Shown here one piece after another: positions 1-8,499 of a DNA stretch of 12,625 nucleotides; positions within the stretch are counted from its first letter, which is position 1, and each line of letters begins with the position of its first letter. The notes beneath the pieces were generated by a model that was not told the DNA's origin, did no database searches, and saw only the letters and a program-made list of their open reading frames with translations. Made by a program: the position numbers and the translations under genes. This stretch comes from JBBDMU01 sp040878115 (GTDB lineage Bacteria > Bacteroidota > Rhodothermia > Balneolales > Natronogracilivirgulaceae), in the NCBI GenBank assembly GCA_040878115.1, contig JBBDMV010000138.1, positions 1 through 12,625 on the forward strand, in the 5' to 3' direction.

Positions 1-1251
1 GACAGCGGAGAAATTAATACATCCATACGCCGGCTGTTGGTTGACGCAAATATCAGTTATGAAGAAAACGGCCATAGCAAGAAAGCTGAATCTGGCGACT
101 TCGCCGTTGTGAGTCCCGGTGTTCCGACTGAAGCTGCTTTAGTTCAATGTTACCTGAAGTCAGGGAAAAAGGTGTATTCTGAGATTGAGGCGGCAAGCTG
201 GTTCTGTGAAAGTCCTATACTGGCGGTAACAGGAAGCAACGGCAAAACAACGACGGTCAACTGGCTCGCTTATACCCGTAAAGTTGCCGGCAAACAGCAT
301 CTGCTTGCCGGTAATATTGGGATGGCTTTCTCTGATGTTATTCCGCGAACTGATCCGCAAACCGACATGATTTTGGAGGTAAGTAGTTTTCAGCTGGATC
401 ATATCGAATCATTCAGCCCTAAAGTCAGCATTTTGCTGAACATCACACCGGATCACCTAAATCGCTATGGTAACAAGTTCGAAAATTATGCTAACTCAAA
501 GCTCAGGATCACAGAAAATCAGGGGCCTGGTGATTCGGCAATTTATTGGCATGATGATGCCCTTTTGAAAAATCACTTTTCAAAACCAAAGCAGGATGGC
601 CCCGAAATTTTTGCTTTTTCTGATACCACCGAAGTAGCCAACGGTGCTTTTGTCCGGGATGGGAACATCTATCTGAAGACAAAAAATAAAGAGGAGTTCC
701 TCATGAATGAGGATGATATAAGCTTGCCGGGCAGACATAACCTGCTTAATGGTCTGGCAACAGCCTTGTCTGCACGAGTATCTGAAATAGGAAATGAAGC
801 TATTCGGGAAAGCCTGAGTAAATTTAAAGGTGTAGAGCACCGCTTTGAACTGGTGAGAGAGAAAAATGGGGTTCGCTATTACAACGACAGCAAAGCGACC
901 AATGTGAATGCGGTTTGGTATGCCCTAAACAGTTTTAAAGTTCCTGTAGTGCTCATCCTTGGCGGTCAGGATAAAGGCAATGATTATTCGGATTTAATAG
1001 AACCTATTCGTGAAAAGGTCCAAGCCATAATGGCTATTGGTGAAGCCCGTCAGAAAATTCAGGACCAGCTTGCATATGCTGTACCGGAATTTCATACCTG
1101 TTCAAGTATGGAGGAAGCTGTTTTAATGGCATCAAAGATAGCAAAAAAAGGCCAGGTTATATTGTTAAGCCCGGCCTGTGCGTCATTTGACATGTTTGAG
1201 AATTATGAAGCTCGTGGAGATATGTTCAAATCATTGGTGAATAATCTATAA
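1..1251 (+). CDS. murD: UDP-N-acetylmuramoylalanine--D-glutamate ligase MurD (5'-truncated by the window edge)
   Basis: MurD adds D-glutamate to UDP-MurNAc-L-alanine in the cytoplasm, using ATP, as the second amino-acid step of peptidoglycan precursor synthesis. The frame is open from base 1, so the gene starts outside the window; the TTG at 37 is internal. Visible motifs are VVSPGVP, the P-loop GSNGKTTT (232-255), the SSFQLDH and NITPDHLNRY stretches of the central ATPase domain, HNLLNG, then HRFE, YNDSKATN and the C-terminal hallmark LLSPACASFDMFENYE. Placing the P-loop lysine against E. coli MurD (from memory) suggests that about 33 N-terminal residues are missing, including the first Rossmann glycine loop. 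The 416 visible residues plus these give a normal MurD length. The stop is one base before the ftsW start, so the two are probably co-translated. The motif combination separates it from MurC, MurE and MurF. Confidence 0.96.
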   Translation, partial: DSGEINTSIRRLLVDANISYEENGHSKKAESGDFAVVSPGVPTEAALVQCYLKSGKKVYSEIEAASWFCESPILAVTGSNGKTTTVNWLAYTRKVAGKQHLLAGNIGMAFSDVIPRTDPQTDMILEVSSFQLDHIESFSPKVSILLNITPDHLNRYGNKFENYANSKLRITENQGPGDSAIYWHDDALLKNHFSKPKQDGPEIFAFSDTTEVANGAFVRDGNIYLKTKNKEEFLMNEDDISLPGRHNLLNGLATALSARVSEIGNEAIRESLSKFKGVEHRFELVREKNGVRYYNDSKATNVNAVWYALNSFKVPVVLILGGQDKGNDYSDLIEPIREKVQAIMAIGEARQKIQDQLAYAVPEFHTCSSMEEAVLMASKIAKKGQVILLSPACASFDMFENYEARGDMFKSLVNNL

Positions 1252-1252
1252 A

Positions 1253-2425
1253 ATGTATTTGTATTCAGCGAAATATAACAGCGCAAATATCATTGACCCT
1301 GAGGAGTCTAGCGATAATAATGTGGCTAGTGACCGCATCTTGATGGTTTGTGTTGTCATGTTGATGATGGCTGGATTGCTGGCTGTATATTCTTCGATCG
1401 CGTTTTTTGCCGAAAACCAATTTACTACTGCTGGTAATCTGGTTGGCGGTCATATCGTTAAAATGCTTATTTCTTTTCTCGTCCTGGTGATATTTTCCAA
1501 AATTGATTATCACATAGTGGTTCGTTTTAGCAGGTTAGCCGTACTATTAAGCTGGTTATTCCTGATTATTGTAACTCTTTATGGCATTGAAATATTCGGT
1601 GCCCGTCGTTCGCTTAATGTAGGGGGTTTTTCTTTCCAGCCAAGCTCATTGGCAATCATTGCGCTTTTAATTCACGTTGTGGTCTTGGTTATAAAAAAGC
1701 AGGAATACATCAAAGATTTCAAGCGTAGCTTTATACCCATTTTGTTATGGATAGGGGTTACCTGTGGGCTCATCGGACTCGAAGATTTCAGCAGTGCTGC
1801 CATATTATTTGTTTTATGCCTGATCGTGATGTTTGTGGGCCGTGTTAATATGGCTCATATTGGCGCTCTCATGTTAGTCGGTGTTATCGGTGCCGGGTTA
1901 CTGGTTATGCAGACTGATCAGCGGCAGGCCCGGATCAGCAGTTATATTGATCAGGTCGTTCACATCCAAAGCGATGATTTTATATTGGGTCAGGGTTACC
2001 AGGCACAACAGGCCCATATTGCCGTGGCCCAGGGACAGTTTTTTGGTGTTGGAATAGGTAAAAGTTCACAAAGAGATTTTCTGCCTGCACCTTATAACGA
2101 TTTTATTTTCTCTATCATCACTGAAGAATACGGACTACTTGGTGCGACCTTTATCCTTTTTTTATTTACCCTAATTCTATTTCGTGGAATAGGATTCATT
2201 GCCCGGCGGGCCGTGGATCGGACCGGTGCTCTGCTGGCTGTGGCTTGTACGCTGATGATCGCTATGTTTGGTTTTGTAAATGCAGCGGTAGCCACGGGTC
2301 TCTTTCCGGTTACGGGGCTGCCGATGCCAATGATCAGCTATGGCGGAACAAATATGCTTTTCTCAGGTATCATGATCGGAATTTTACTTAACATTTCTAA
2401 ACAGAGGAGGGCCAGCGATGAGTAA
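1253..2425 (+). CDS. ftsW: Septal SEDS peptidoglycan glycosyltransferase FtsW
   Basis: FtsW is the SEDS-family polymerase that links lipid II into septal glycan together with a class B penicillin-binding protein. The 390-residue product has a cytoplasmic tail of about 28 residues and about ten hydrophobic segments (first at roughly 29-50, last at 365-382). Family motifs in order are GQGYQAQQ (246-253), the loop leading to NDFIF (282-286), whose Asp283 matches the catalytic aspartate of RodA/FtsW, and ISYGGTN (361-367). A location beside murD and murG in a dcw cluster favours FtsW over RodA. The ATG at 1253 begins one base after the murD stop and lacks a clear Shine-Dalgarno, which fits translational coupling; a GTG at 1322 is a possible but less likely start. 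The usual charged residues around the QPS(E) helix are replaced: the stretch reads FSFQPSSLAI. The 3' end overlaps murG by 8 nt. Confidence 0.95.
   Translation: MYLYSAKYNSANIIDPEESSDNNVASDRILMVCVVMLMMAGLLAVYSSIAFFAENQFTTAGNLVGGHIVKMLISFLVLVIFSKIDYHIVVRFSRLAVLLSWLFLIIVTLYGIEIFGARRSLNVGGFSFQPSSLAIIALLIHVVVLVIKKQEYIKDFKRSFIPILLWIGVTCGLIGLEDFSSAAILFVLCLIVMFVGRVNMAHIGALMLVGVIGAGLLVMQTDQRQARISSYIDQVVHIQSDDFILGQGYQAQQAHIAVAQGQFFGVGIGKSSQRDFLPAPYNDFIFSIITEEYGLLGATFILFLFTLILFRGIGFIARRAVDRTGALLAVACTLMIAMFGFVNAAVATGLFPVTGLPMPMISYGGTNMLFSGIMIGILLNISKQRRASDE
2405..2410 (+). promoter_or_regulatory. Consensus Shine-Dalgarno for murG inside the ftsW 3' end
   Basis: A perfect AGGAGG lies 7 nt before the murG ATG at 2418, within the last codons of ftsW. 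It fixes the murG start and shows that this organism uses Shine-Dalgarno sites for at least some genes. Confidence 0.85.
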
Positions 2426-3539
2426 ATATAAAGTGCTGATAGCGGCCGGCGGAACCGGTGGCCATGTTTACCCTGCCATCGCCATTGCCGATGCTCTGGT
2501 TGATACCGGAAAAGATTTAGAAATAAATTTTGTGGGAACCCGTGACCGCATGGAGTGGAATGCTGTTCCAAAAGCAGGGTATGATATTCACCCCATCTGG
2601 ATAAGCGGCTTTCACAGGCGGCTAACATTCAAAAACCTGCTGTTTCCGGTTAAATTGATGGTAAGCCTGGTACAGTGTTATTTTCTGCTGAAGAGGCTGA
2701 AACCTGATGTTGTGGTCTCTTGTGGTGGATTTGCTTCAGGTCCGATAGGATGGGTCGCAGGTAAATTGAATATCCCGCTGGTTCTGCAGGAACAAAACAG
2801 TTTTCCCGGGGTAACCACACGAAAGCTGGGTCCAATGGCAGAACGGATATTTATAGCTTTTGAAGATGCTAAAAAAAACTTTCCAGCAGATAAAACCGAA
2901 TTGTGTGGAAACCCGACACGGAAGAAAATAACAGCTGGTGATCGTAAACAAGCACTCGGAGATTTTAATTTTACGAATAAAAAGGATAAAACCTTACTTA
3001 TTCTTGGCGGAAGTGGCGGGGCAAAAACGGTAAACGAAGCTGTTTTCAAAAACCTCGGAAAACTCCATGATGATCTAAACCTGCAAATCATCTGGCAATG
3101 TGGAGATATTTATTACGATGATCTACATGCTAAAATCGACGAAAAGCATTTTGAAAACGTCAGATTACACCCATTTTTATACGAAATGGCTCATGCCTAC
3201 GCTGCAGCGGATCTGGTTATCAGTCGGGCGGGAGCTTTATCCTGCGCCGAACTAATGCTTACCGGAAAACCAAGTATCCTGATTCCATCTCCAACAGTAG
3301 CTGGAGATCATCAAACAAAAAATGCAGAATCCATGGTGCAGAACGGGGCTTCTATTTTATTAAAGGATAAAGATGCCACTGAATCGCTTTATGATGCAGT
3401 TAAAGGAGTAATAACAAAAGAAGAAAAACTGAGGAGCATGTCTGAAGCAGCAAAAAAACTCGCCAGACCGGATGCGGCAAATGTTATAGCTCGTCAGATC
3501 ATTGAATTAGCAGGCCAAAACAGAGAAAGGAACTCATGA
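2418..3539 (+). CDS. murG: UDP-GlcNAc:undecaprenyl-PP-MurNAc-pentapeptide GlcNAc transferase MurG
   Basis: MurG transfers GlcNAc from UDP-GlcNAc to lipid I to make lipid II on the inner face of the cytoplasmic membrane. The 373-residue GT28 protein has two Rossmann-like halves. The N-terminal half carries GGTGGH (11-16), VSCGGFASGP (100-109) and QEQNSFPG (124-131). The C-terminal half carries GGSGGA (197-202), SRAGALSCAEL (269-279) and the HQTKNA donor-site motif (298-303). The region usually reading GTxxGLE is GTRDRME (40-46), which looks like a lineage variant. The start is supported by a consensus AGGAGG 7 nt upstream. It overlaps ftsW by 8 nt and murC by 4 nt (ATGA), so it lies in the middle of a coupled operon and supplies the substrate that FtsW polymerises. 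Confidence 0.97.
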   Translation: MSKYKVLIAAGGTGGHVYPAIAIADALVDTGKDLEINFVGTRDRMEWNAVPKAGYDIHPIWISGFHRRLTFKNLLFPVKLMVSLVQCYFLLKRLKPDVVVSCGGFASGPIGWVAGKLNIPLVLQEQNSFPGVTTRKLGPMAERIFIAFEDAKKNFPADKTELCGNPTRKKITAGDRKQALGDFNFTNKKDKTLLILGGSGGAKTVNEAVFKNLGKLHDDLNLQIIWQCGDIYYDDLHAKIDEKHFENVRLHPFLYEMAHAYAAADLVISRAGALSCAELMLTGKPSILIPSPTVAGDHQTKNAESMVQNGASILLKDKDATESLYDAVKGVITKEEKLRSMSEAAKKLARPDAANVIARQIIELAGQNRERNS

Positions 3540-4963
3540 CAAAAGCTATAGAAACACAACCTGTTTTTGGTAAAACCCGACATATTCACATGGTTGGTAT
3601 CGGCGGTATCGGTATGAGCGGGATAGCTGAAATTTTATTACAGCGTGGTTATATAATAAGTGGGTCTGATGGTGCTCCGGGCGAGTCTATTAAACGCCTT
3701 GAGAAATTAGGAGCTACAGTTTTTATTGGTCACGCTGCTGAAAATATAGAAGGAGCTGATGTAGTGGTTTATACCAGTGCAGTAAAAGCCACGGAGAATT
3801 TGGAAACCAAAGCCGCGATGGGGCAGGGCATACCTGTTATTAAGCGTGCCGAAATGCTGGCTGAGTTGATGCGCATGAAATATGGGATTGGCATAGCCGG
3901 AACTCATGGCAAAACCACAACCACAACAATGACCGGCTTGGTGGTCCAATCCGGAGATTTTGATCCGACCATTGTTGTTGGCGGCCGTGTCCATAGTTTC
4001 GATAAGACCAATGCCGTAGTAGGTAAGGGTGATATTATTATTGTTGAAGCCGATGAGTTTGACCGCACATTTTTGAGGCTGAGCCCATCGCTTGCCGTGA
4101 TAACCAATGTCGACCTTGAGCATTTGGATATTTATAAGGATGAAGAAGATATTAAAAATGCTTTCATCAGCTTTGCCAATAAGGTGCCCTTTTACGGTGC
4201 TGTGATTCTCTGCCTTGATGATCACCGCCTGCGTGCTATCATGCCGAACATTGAACGGCGCATGATCACCTACGGGTTCACCCCTCAGGCTCAGCTACGG
4301 GCAATAGATATTAAAAGCGGTGAAATGTTCTCATCTTTCACCGTGATTTTCAAAGACGAGGAACTCGGTAGGGTCAAGGTAATGGCTCCGGGTGATCATA
4401 ATGTTCGTAATGCCCTGGCTTCAATTGGCATCGGCCTGGAATTGGGGATGTCGTTTGAGAATATCAAAAAAGGCCTTAAGAAATATACCGGCGTTTTCCG
4501 CCGCTTTCAAATTAAGGCTGAAAAAGACGATGTACTGGTGATTGATGATTACGCCCATCATCCCACCGAAGTCCAGGCGACGCTTGGCGCAGCTCGCAGC
4601 GGTTGGCCGAAACGCCGAATAGTGGCTGTTTTTCAACCTCACTTGTATAGTCGTACCCTGGATCTTCATAAAGAATTCGGGGCGTCATTTTTCGACGCTG
4701 AAGTTTTGGTCATTTCCGATGTCTATCCATCACGTGAAAAACCTATAGAAGGCGTGACCGGAAATATGATTGCTGATAATGCACGTACCACAGGACATCG
4801 CAACGTCCACTATGTTGAGAATAAAAATGAAATTCCTGCTAAGCTGAAGGAAATTGTAAAGCCAGGGGATATTATCATCACCATGGGCGCAGGAGACATT
4901 TATAAATTCGGTGAGGCATTTTCAGAGGATCTTTTGGCCGGAAAGGTAAAGTTGAACTCATGA
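3536..4963 (+). CDS. murC: UDP-N-acetylmuramate--L-alanine ligase MurC
   Basis: MurC joins L-alanine to UDP-MurNAc with ATP, the first amino-acid step of the stem peptide, in the cytoplasm. The 475-residue product shows the full three-domain Mur ligase layout: VGIGGIGMSGIAE in the UDP-binding domain (20-32), the P-loop GTHGKTTT (122-129), EADEFD (171-176) and NVDLEHLD (191-198) in the ATPase domain, HNVRNALA (288-295), and DDYAHHPTEV (337-346) and FQPHLYSRT (366-374) in the C-terminal domain. The histidine-rich DDYAHHPTE and HGKTTT motifs identify MurC rather than Mpl or MurD. The ATG overlaps the murG stop as ATGA, with AAGGA at 3527-3531 as ribosome binding site. The gene is followed directly by ftsQ; the murB and ddl genes found here in many proteobacteria are absent. 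Confidence 0.97.
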   Translation: MTKAIETQPVFGKTRHIHMVGIGGIGMSGIAEILLQRGYIISGSDGAPGESIKRLEKLGATVFIGHAAENIEGADVVVYTSAVKATENLETKAAMGQGIPVIKRAEMLAELMRMKYGIGIAGTHGKTTTTTMTGLVVQSGDFDPTIVVGGRVHSFDKTNAVVGKGDIIIVEADEFDRTFLRLSPSLAVITNVDLEHLDIYKDEEDIKNAFISFANKVPFYGAVILCLDDHRLRAIMPNIERRMITYGFTPQAQLRAIDIKSGEMFSSFTVIFKDEELGRVKVMAPGDHNVRNALASIGIGLELGMSFENIKKGLKKYTGVFRRFQIKAEKDDVLVIDDYAHHPTEVQATLGAARSGWPKRRIVAVFQPHLYSRTLDLHKEFGASFFDAEVLVISDVYPSREKPIEGVTGNMIADNARTTGHRNVHYVENKNEIPAKLKEIVKPGDIIITMGAGDIYKFGEAFSEDLLAGKVKLNS

Positions 4964-5784
4964 AGAAGTTGATCAGCATATTCAAGAAGAAGGAACCTGC
5001 AAAGGTCAACAGAAGGATAAAACCTTCTGCTGGTGATGGTCTTGCTGGTAAGAATAGCGTGGGAAAAGATGACTTGTCATTGCTTTGGCTTCCGCACCTT
5101 GCCACTGTCATAATTATGGTCATTATTGCCGTGGTGATGGGGTGGTATCTTAACAAGAAAAGTACGGTAGGACAGATAGATGTAAATGGAAACCTATTTA
5201 CCGAAAAATCCGAAGTCATTGAATCAATGAACATTCAAAATGGTACCCGGGCTGACAGCCTGAACTACCTGGAGATCATGGAAAATGTGGAAAACCTGCC
5301 TTATGTAAAGCAGGCTTTTATAACACGGTCACCCTCGGGGGAAATTTCACTGCGGGTTCAGGAACGTGAACCAGTTGTGCTTCTTATCGAATCAAACCGA
5401 AAAACTTATGTGGATGCAGATGGCATCCGCATGCCGATGGAGCGGGGTCAATCAGTTGATGTACCTCTTCTTTATGCTACTTCAGCCGAGATGAATGCGG
5501 ACACCCTGAATGGCGAGATTTTTTCAAGAGTGATTCGCTTTCTGCAGACCGCTGGCGAACATGACTCGGCATATATTACGATCAGTGAAATCGCCTGGTC
5601 TGATACTGAAGGGGTAGTAGCATTAAGTCATGATAATGCATACCGCTTGATTTTTGGTAATGGAAACTATAAAAATCGTATCAATAAATGGATGTCTTTT
5701 TATACAGGGAAAGTCTTGAATGAAGGGATAAACAGTATGAATAGTATAGACCTGCGCTTTGAGGGGCAAATTGTGACCAGATAA
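4960..5784 (+). CDS. ftsQ: Cell division protein FtsQ (DivIB family)
   Basis: FtsQ is a bitopic membrane protein that, with FtsB and FtsL, forms the divisome subcomplex controlling septal synthesis. The 274-residue product has a basic cytoplasmic tail (about 1-41), one transmembrane helix (about 42-64, rich in I, V and M), then a periplasmic part. Residues from about 69 match an FtsQ-type POTRA domain (VGQIDVNGN, then an E/V-rich helix and LPYVKQAFI), followed by the beta domain with VQEREPVVLL and YVDADGIRMP, as is typical of the family. Primary sequence is poorly conserved in FtsQ, so position between murC and ftsA is an important part of the call. The ATG overlaps the murC stop by 4 nt (ATGA), with AAAGG upstream as a somewhat distant ribosome binding site. 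Confidence 0.9.
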   Translation: MKKLISIFKKKEPAKVNRRIKPSAGDGLAGKNSVGKDDLSLLWLPHLATVIIMVIIAVVMGWYLNKKSTVGQIDVNGNLFTEKSEVIESMNIQNGTRADSLNYLEIMENVENLPYVKQAFITRSPSGEISLRVQEREPVVLLIESNRKTYVDADGIRMPMERGQSVDVPLLYATSAEMNADTLNGEIFSRVIRFLQTAGEHDSAYITISEIAWSDTEGVVALSHDNAYRLIFGNGNYKNRINKWMSFYTGKVLNEGINSMNSIDLRFEGQIVTR

Positions 5785-5851
5785 CTGGCAGGCAAGCAGG
5801 CCGGCAAAAATATAATGGAATTAACATAATCATCATTAAGCAACAAATATC

Positions 5852-7108
5852 ATGGAAGAACGCATTGTAGTAGGTCTCGATATAGGAACAACCAAGGTTT
5901 GCGCCGTGGTGGCATCCATTGATGAAATGCAGCAAATAAACATTTTGGGAGTCGGCAAGGCACCCAGCGAGGGTCTGAACCGTGGCGTAGTTGTCAATAT
6001 AGACCGGACGGTAAACGCAATTCGGACCGCTATTGAACAGGCCCAGCTTGCATCCGGTATCGAAGTCCAGTCGGTCAATGTAGGGATTGCCGGAGATCAT
6101 ATCCGCAGCATGCGAAGCAAGGGTGTGATCACCATAAATAATAAAGATAATGAGATCACAGTCAAAGATGTGGAGCGGTTGCTTGAGGATTGCCAGCGAA
6201 TCATGCTGCCGTCAGATCAGCAAATTCTGCACGTCATCCCACAGGAATTTATTGTAGACGGCCAGGATGGTATCAACGATCCGGTTGGGATGAGCGGAAT
6301 GCGCATGGAAGCCGAAGTCCATATTATTACCGGACTGGTTTCTGCAGCCAAAAACATGTACCGTTGTGTGGAACGTGCCGGTTACCAGGTAGATGATCTA
6401 ATTCTCGAACCGCTGGCTTCATCTTACGCCGTGTTGGATGACGAAGAGAAGGAAGCCGGTGTGGTTTTGGTCGATATTGGGGGTGGTACCACAGACGTTG
6501 CCGTCTTTCAGGATAATACCATTCGTCATACGGCAGTTGTTGCTATTGCCGGTCAAAAAGTTACAGATGATATACGCATTGGATTGAGCGTATTGGAAGA
6601 TCAGGCTGAAAAGTTGAAGCAGGAACACGGACTGGCTTTCGTGGATTTGATCGATGAAGATATGGTGATTACGGTTCCGGGAATTGCTGGACGACCACCA
6701 AAAGAGATTAAAAAGAGCATTTTGGCAAAAATTATCCAGGCACGGGTTGAAGAAATACTGGAGATTATAGCCATTGAAATAAAACGCAGTGGTTACTCCA
6801 GCGAACTCAGCGCCGGAGTTGTACTTACTGGCGGTGGTTCGCTGCTGGACGGGATCTGCCAGCTTGGTAATGAAGTATTGGGTATGGATTCAAAAATTGG
6901 GATGCCACGGGGATTGACCGGCGGACTGGTCAACGAGGTGAACACACCTATTTACGCCACTGGAGTCGGACTTGTATTGCATGCTTTGCGGATGAATAAG
7001 TCCAGCGGCGGACAGGTTATGGTTCCTTCATCCAGCGAAGGATCAAATGTGGAAAAGGTAATGAACAGGATAGCCGATCGAATGAAGAGTTGGTTTAGTG
7101 AACTATGA
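5852..7108 (+). CDS. ftsA: Cell division protein FtsA
   Basis: FtsA is the actin-like ATPase that anchors FtsZ filaments to the cytoplasmic membrane and recruits later division proteins. The 418-residue product has the phosphate-1 motif DIGTTK (10-15), the 1C insertion domain (roughly 80-160), phosphate-2 DIGGGTTD (208-215), the adenosine motif TGGGS (326-330) and YATGVGL (369-375). It ends in an amphipathic segment (about 399-418, VEKVMNRIADRMKSWFSEL) that fits the membrane-targeting helix. The loop that normally reads GG followed by xxVTxDI has AGQKVTDDI (233-241), so one glycine is alanine. The gene starts 67 nt after ftsQ with no obvious Shine-Dalgarno. A TATAAT hexamer in that gap has no matching -35, so a separate promoter is unproven. 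ftsZ follows after 53 nt. Confidence 0.97.
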   Translation: MEERIVVGLDIGTTKVCAVVASIDEMQQINILGVGKAPSEGLNRGVVVNIDRTVNAIRTAIEQAQLASGIEVQSVNVGIAGDHIRSMRSKGVITINNKDNEITVKDVERLLEDCQRIMLPSDQQILHVIPQEFIVDGQDGINDPVGMSGMRMEAEVHIITGLVSAAKNMYRCVERAGYQVDDLILEPLASSYAVLDDEEKEAGVVLVDIGGGTTDVAVFQDNTIRHTAVVAIAGQKVTDDIRIGLSVLEDQAEKLKQEHGLAFVDLIDEDMVITVPGIAGRPPKEIKKSILAKIIQARVEEILEIIAIEIKRSGYSSELSAGVVLTGGGSLLDGICQLGNEVLGMDSKIGMPRGLTGGLVNEVNTPIYATGVGLVLHALRMNKSSGGQVMVPSSSEGSNVEKVMNRIADRMKSWFSEL

Positions 7109-7149
7109 GCAGAACACTTCAAATAGCGGAAACACAGGAATAAAAAAAC

Positions 7150-7154
7150 AGGAG
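7150..7154 (+). promoter_or_regulatory. Strong Shine-Dalgarno for ftsZ
   Basis: AGGAG lies 7 nt before the ATG at 7162 in an A-rich leader. The strength and spacing fix the ftsZ start and fit the high FtsZ abundance seen in most bacteria. Confidence 0.75.
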
Positions 7155-7161
7155 CGAAGTT

Positions 7162-8499
7162 ATGTCAGACAACACACACTCGCGTTTTAGCTTTGACGAG
7201 CAAAGTCAGGAAAACGCGAAAATAAAAGTAATAGGAATTGGCGGCGGTGGCGGTAATGCCATTAATAATATGATTGCACGGGGTTTAAACAACGTGGAAT
7301 ATATAGCCTTAAATACCGATGCCCAGGCATTGAAACACAATGAAGCAGACTTATGCCTGCAAGTTGGCAAGAGTTTGACCAGTGGGCTTGGAGCGGGTGC
7401 ACGTCCGGAAATAGGTCGAGAGGCTGTTGAGGAAAACCGTCATGAAATCGAGGATGCTATCGAAGGTGCCGATATGTTGTTTGTGGCAGCAGGCATGGGT
7501 GGTGGAACGGGCACTGGTGGTGCTCCCGTAATCGCATCTATCGCTAAACGCAAAGGGATACTTACAGTTGGCATTGTAACGATGCCTTTTGAAGTGGAAG
7601 GTAAAATCCGAATGAAATATGCCGTTGACGGTATTAATGAACTCAAGAAAAACTGTGATACGGTTATTGTCATCCCAAATGAGCGTCTGCTTGATATCTG
7701 TAACGAGGATACTACCTTGATGGAAGCATTTGAATTGGCTAATGAAGTGCTTTACGGAGCAACCCGTGGTATATCAGACCTGATCCTCATGCCGGGTCTT
7801 ATTAATCTCGATTTTGCCGATGTCCGTACAACCATGCTTGACGGTGGCGCCGCTATCATGGGCTCTGCCACAGCTTCCGGTCCGGAACGTGCTGAAATAG
7901 CCGCACGTGAAGCAATCAACTCTCCCTTACTGGATGGTGTCAGCATTCATGGTGCCAGAAATGTTCTTGTTAATATTTCTTCAGGTTCCAATCTTGGTAT
8001 GAAGGAATCTACTGTGGCAACCGGCATAATTCAGCAGGAAGCCGGTGATAATGCGGAAATCATACTTGGTACGGTACTGGACGAAAGTTTTGGAGATGAG
8101 ATCATGGTAACAGTTATTGCTACCGGATTTGATTTTACAAACGATGAAAACTCTTCCAAAGTCGAGGCCGGAAGTAGTGTAAAAAAAGAAGAACGTCCTG
8201 CACCAAAACCGTTAGATGGAATTAACAGGTCGGGCTCACAATTGTCATCCAACGAAGAAATCCCCCGGCAATATCCGCGTAACTCTCCTGAATATTATAA
8301 AGGTGAAAAAAACCTTAAAAACCTCGATGCACCCGCTATTCACCGGCGTGAAGATGTCCACTCTCCAAAAGAAGGAAAAGAAGAGGATTCAGAGCCAAAA
8401 AGAACCGGCCCGAGTAAAGTACTTCTTAATAATCGGGAAGAGCGTATAGATAAAAACAACTCGGAGCAGCCCGCTTTCTTGCGAAAGATAATGGACTGA
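7162..8499 (+). CDS. ftsZ: Cell division GTPase FtsZ
   Basis: FtsZ is the tubulin homologue that polymerises with GTP into the Z-ring at midcell. The 445-residue product has a short N-terminal tail, the GTPase core (about 19-325) with IGIGGGGGNAINNM, NTDAQAL, the tubulin signature GGGTGTGG (113-120) and the T7 catalytic loop NLDFAD (215-220). A charged, low-complexity linker of about 105 residues (328-434) follows, rich in K, E, S and P. It ends in the conserved C-terminal peptide PAFLRKIMD (437-445), which in other species binds FtsA. The core motif usually written PFxFEG is PFEVEG (142-147), with valine in place of phenylalanine. It is the last gene of the dcw block, and 373 nt of non-coding DNA follow. 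Confidence 0.98.
   Translation: MSDNTHSRFSFDEQSQENAKIKVIGIGGGGGNAINNMIARGLNNVEYIALNTDAQALKHNEADLCLQVGKSLTSGLGAGARPEIGREAVEENRHEIEDAIEGADMLFVAAGMGGGTGTGGAPVIASIAKRKGILTVGIVTMPFEVEGKIRMKYAVDGINELKKNCDTVIVIPNERLLDICNEDTTLMEAFELANEVLYGATRGISDLILMPGLINLDFADVRTTMLDGGAAIMGSATASGPERAEIAAREAINSPLLDGVSIHGARNVLVNISSGSNLGMKESTVATGIIQQEAGDNAEIILGTVLDESFGDEIMVTVIATGFDFTNDENSSKVEAGSSVKKEERPAPKPLDGINRSGSQLSSNEEIPRQYPRNSPEYYKGEKNLKNLDAPAIHRREDVHSPKEGKEEDSEPKRTGPSKVLLNNREERIDKNNSEQPAFLRKIMD

Noticed and set aside
37..39. TTG as the murD start
   Set aside because: The frame is open to base 1 and MurD needs its N-terminal UDP-binding domain upstream, so the gene is cut by the window rather than starting here.
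3707..4225. Long reverse-strand frames inside murC, hflK (9277-9792) and lptB (11158-11652)
   Set aside because: Each lies wholly opposite a gene with clear family motifs, and none encodes a recognisable domain; they are coding shadows.
5811..5816. TATAAT hexamer in the ftsQ-ftsA gap as an ftsA promoter
   Set aside because: No -35-like element at 16-18 nt spacing, and Bacteroidota-type promoters differ from this consensus. It remains possible but unsupported.
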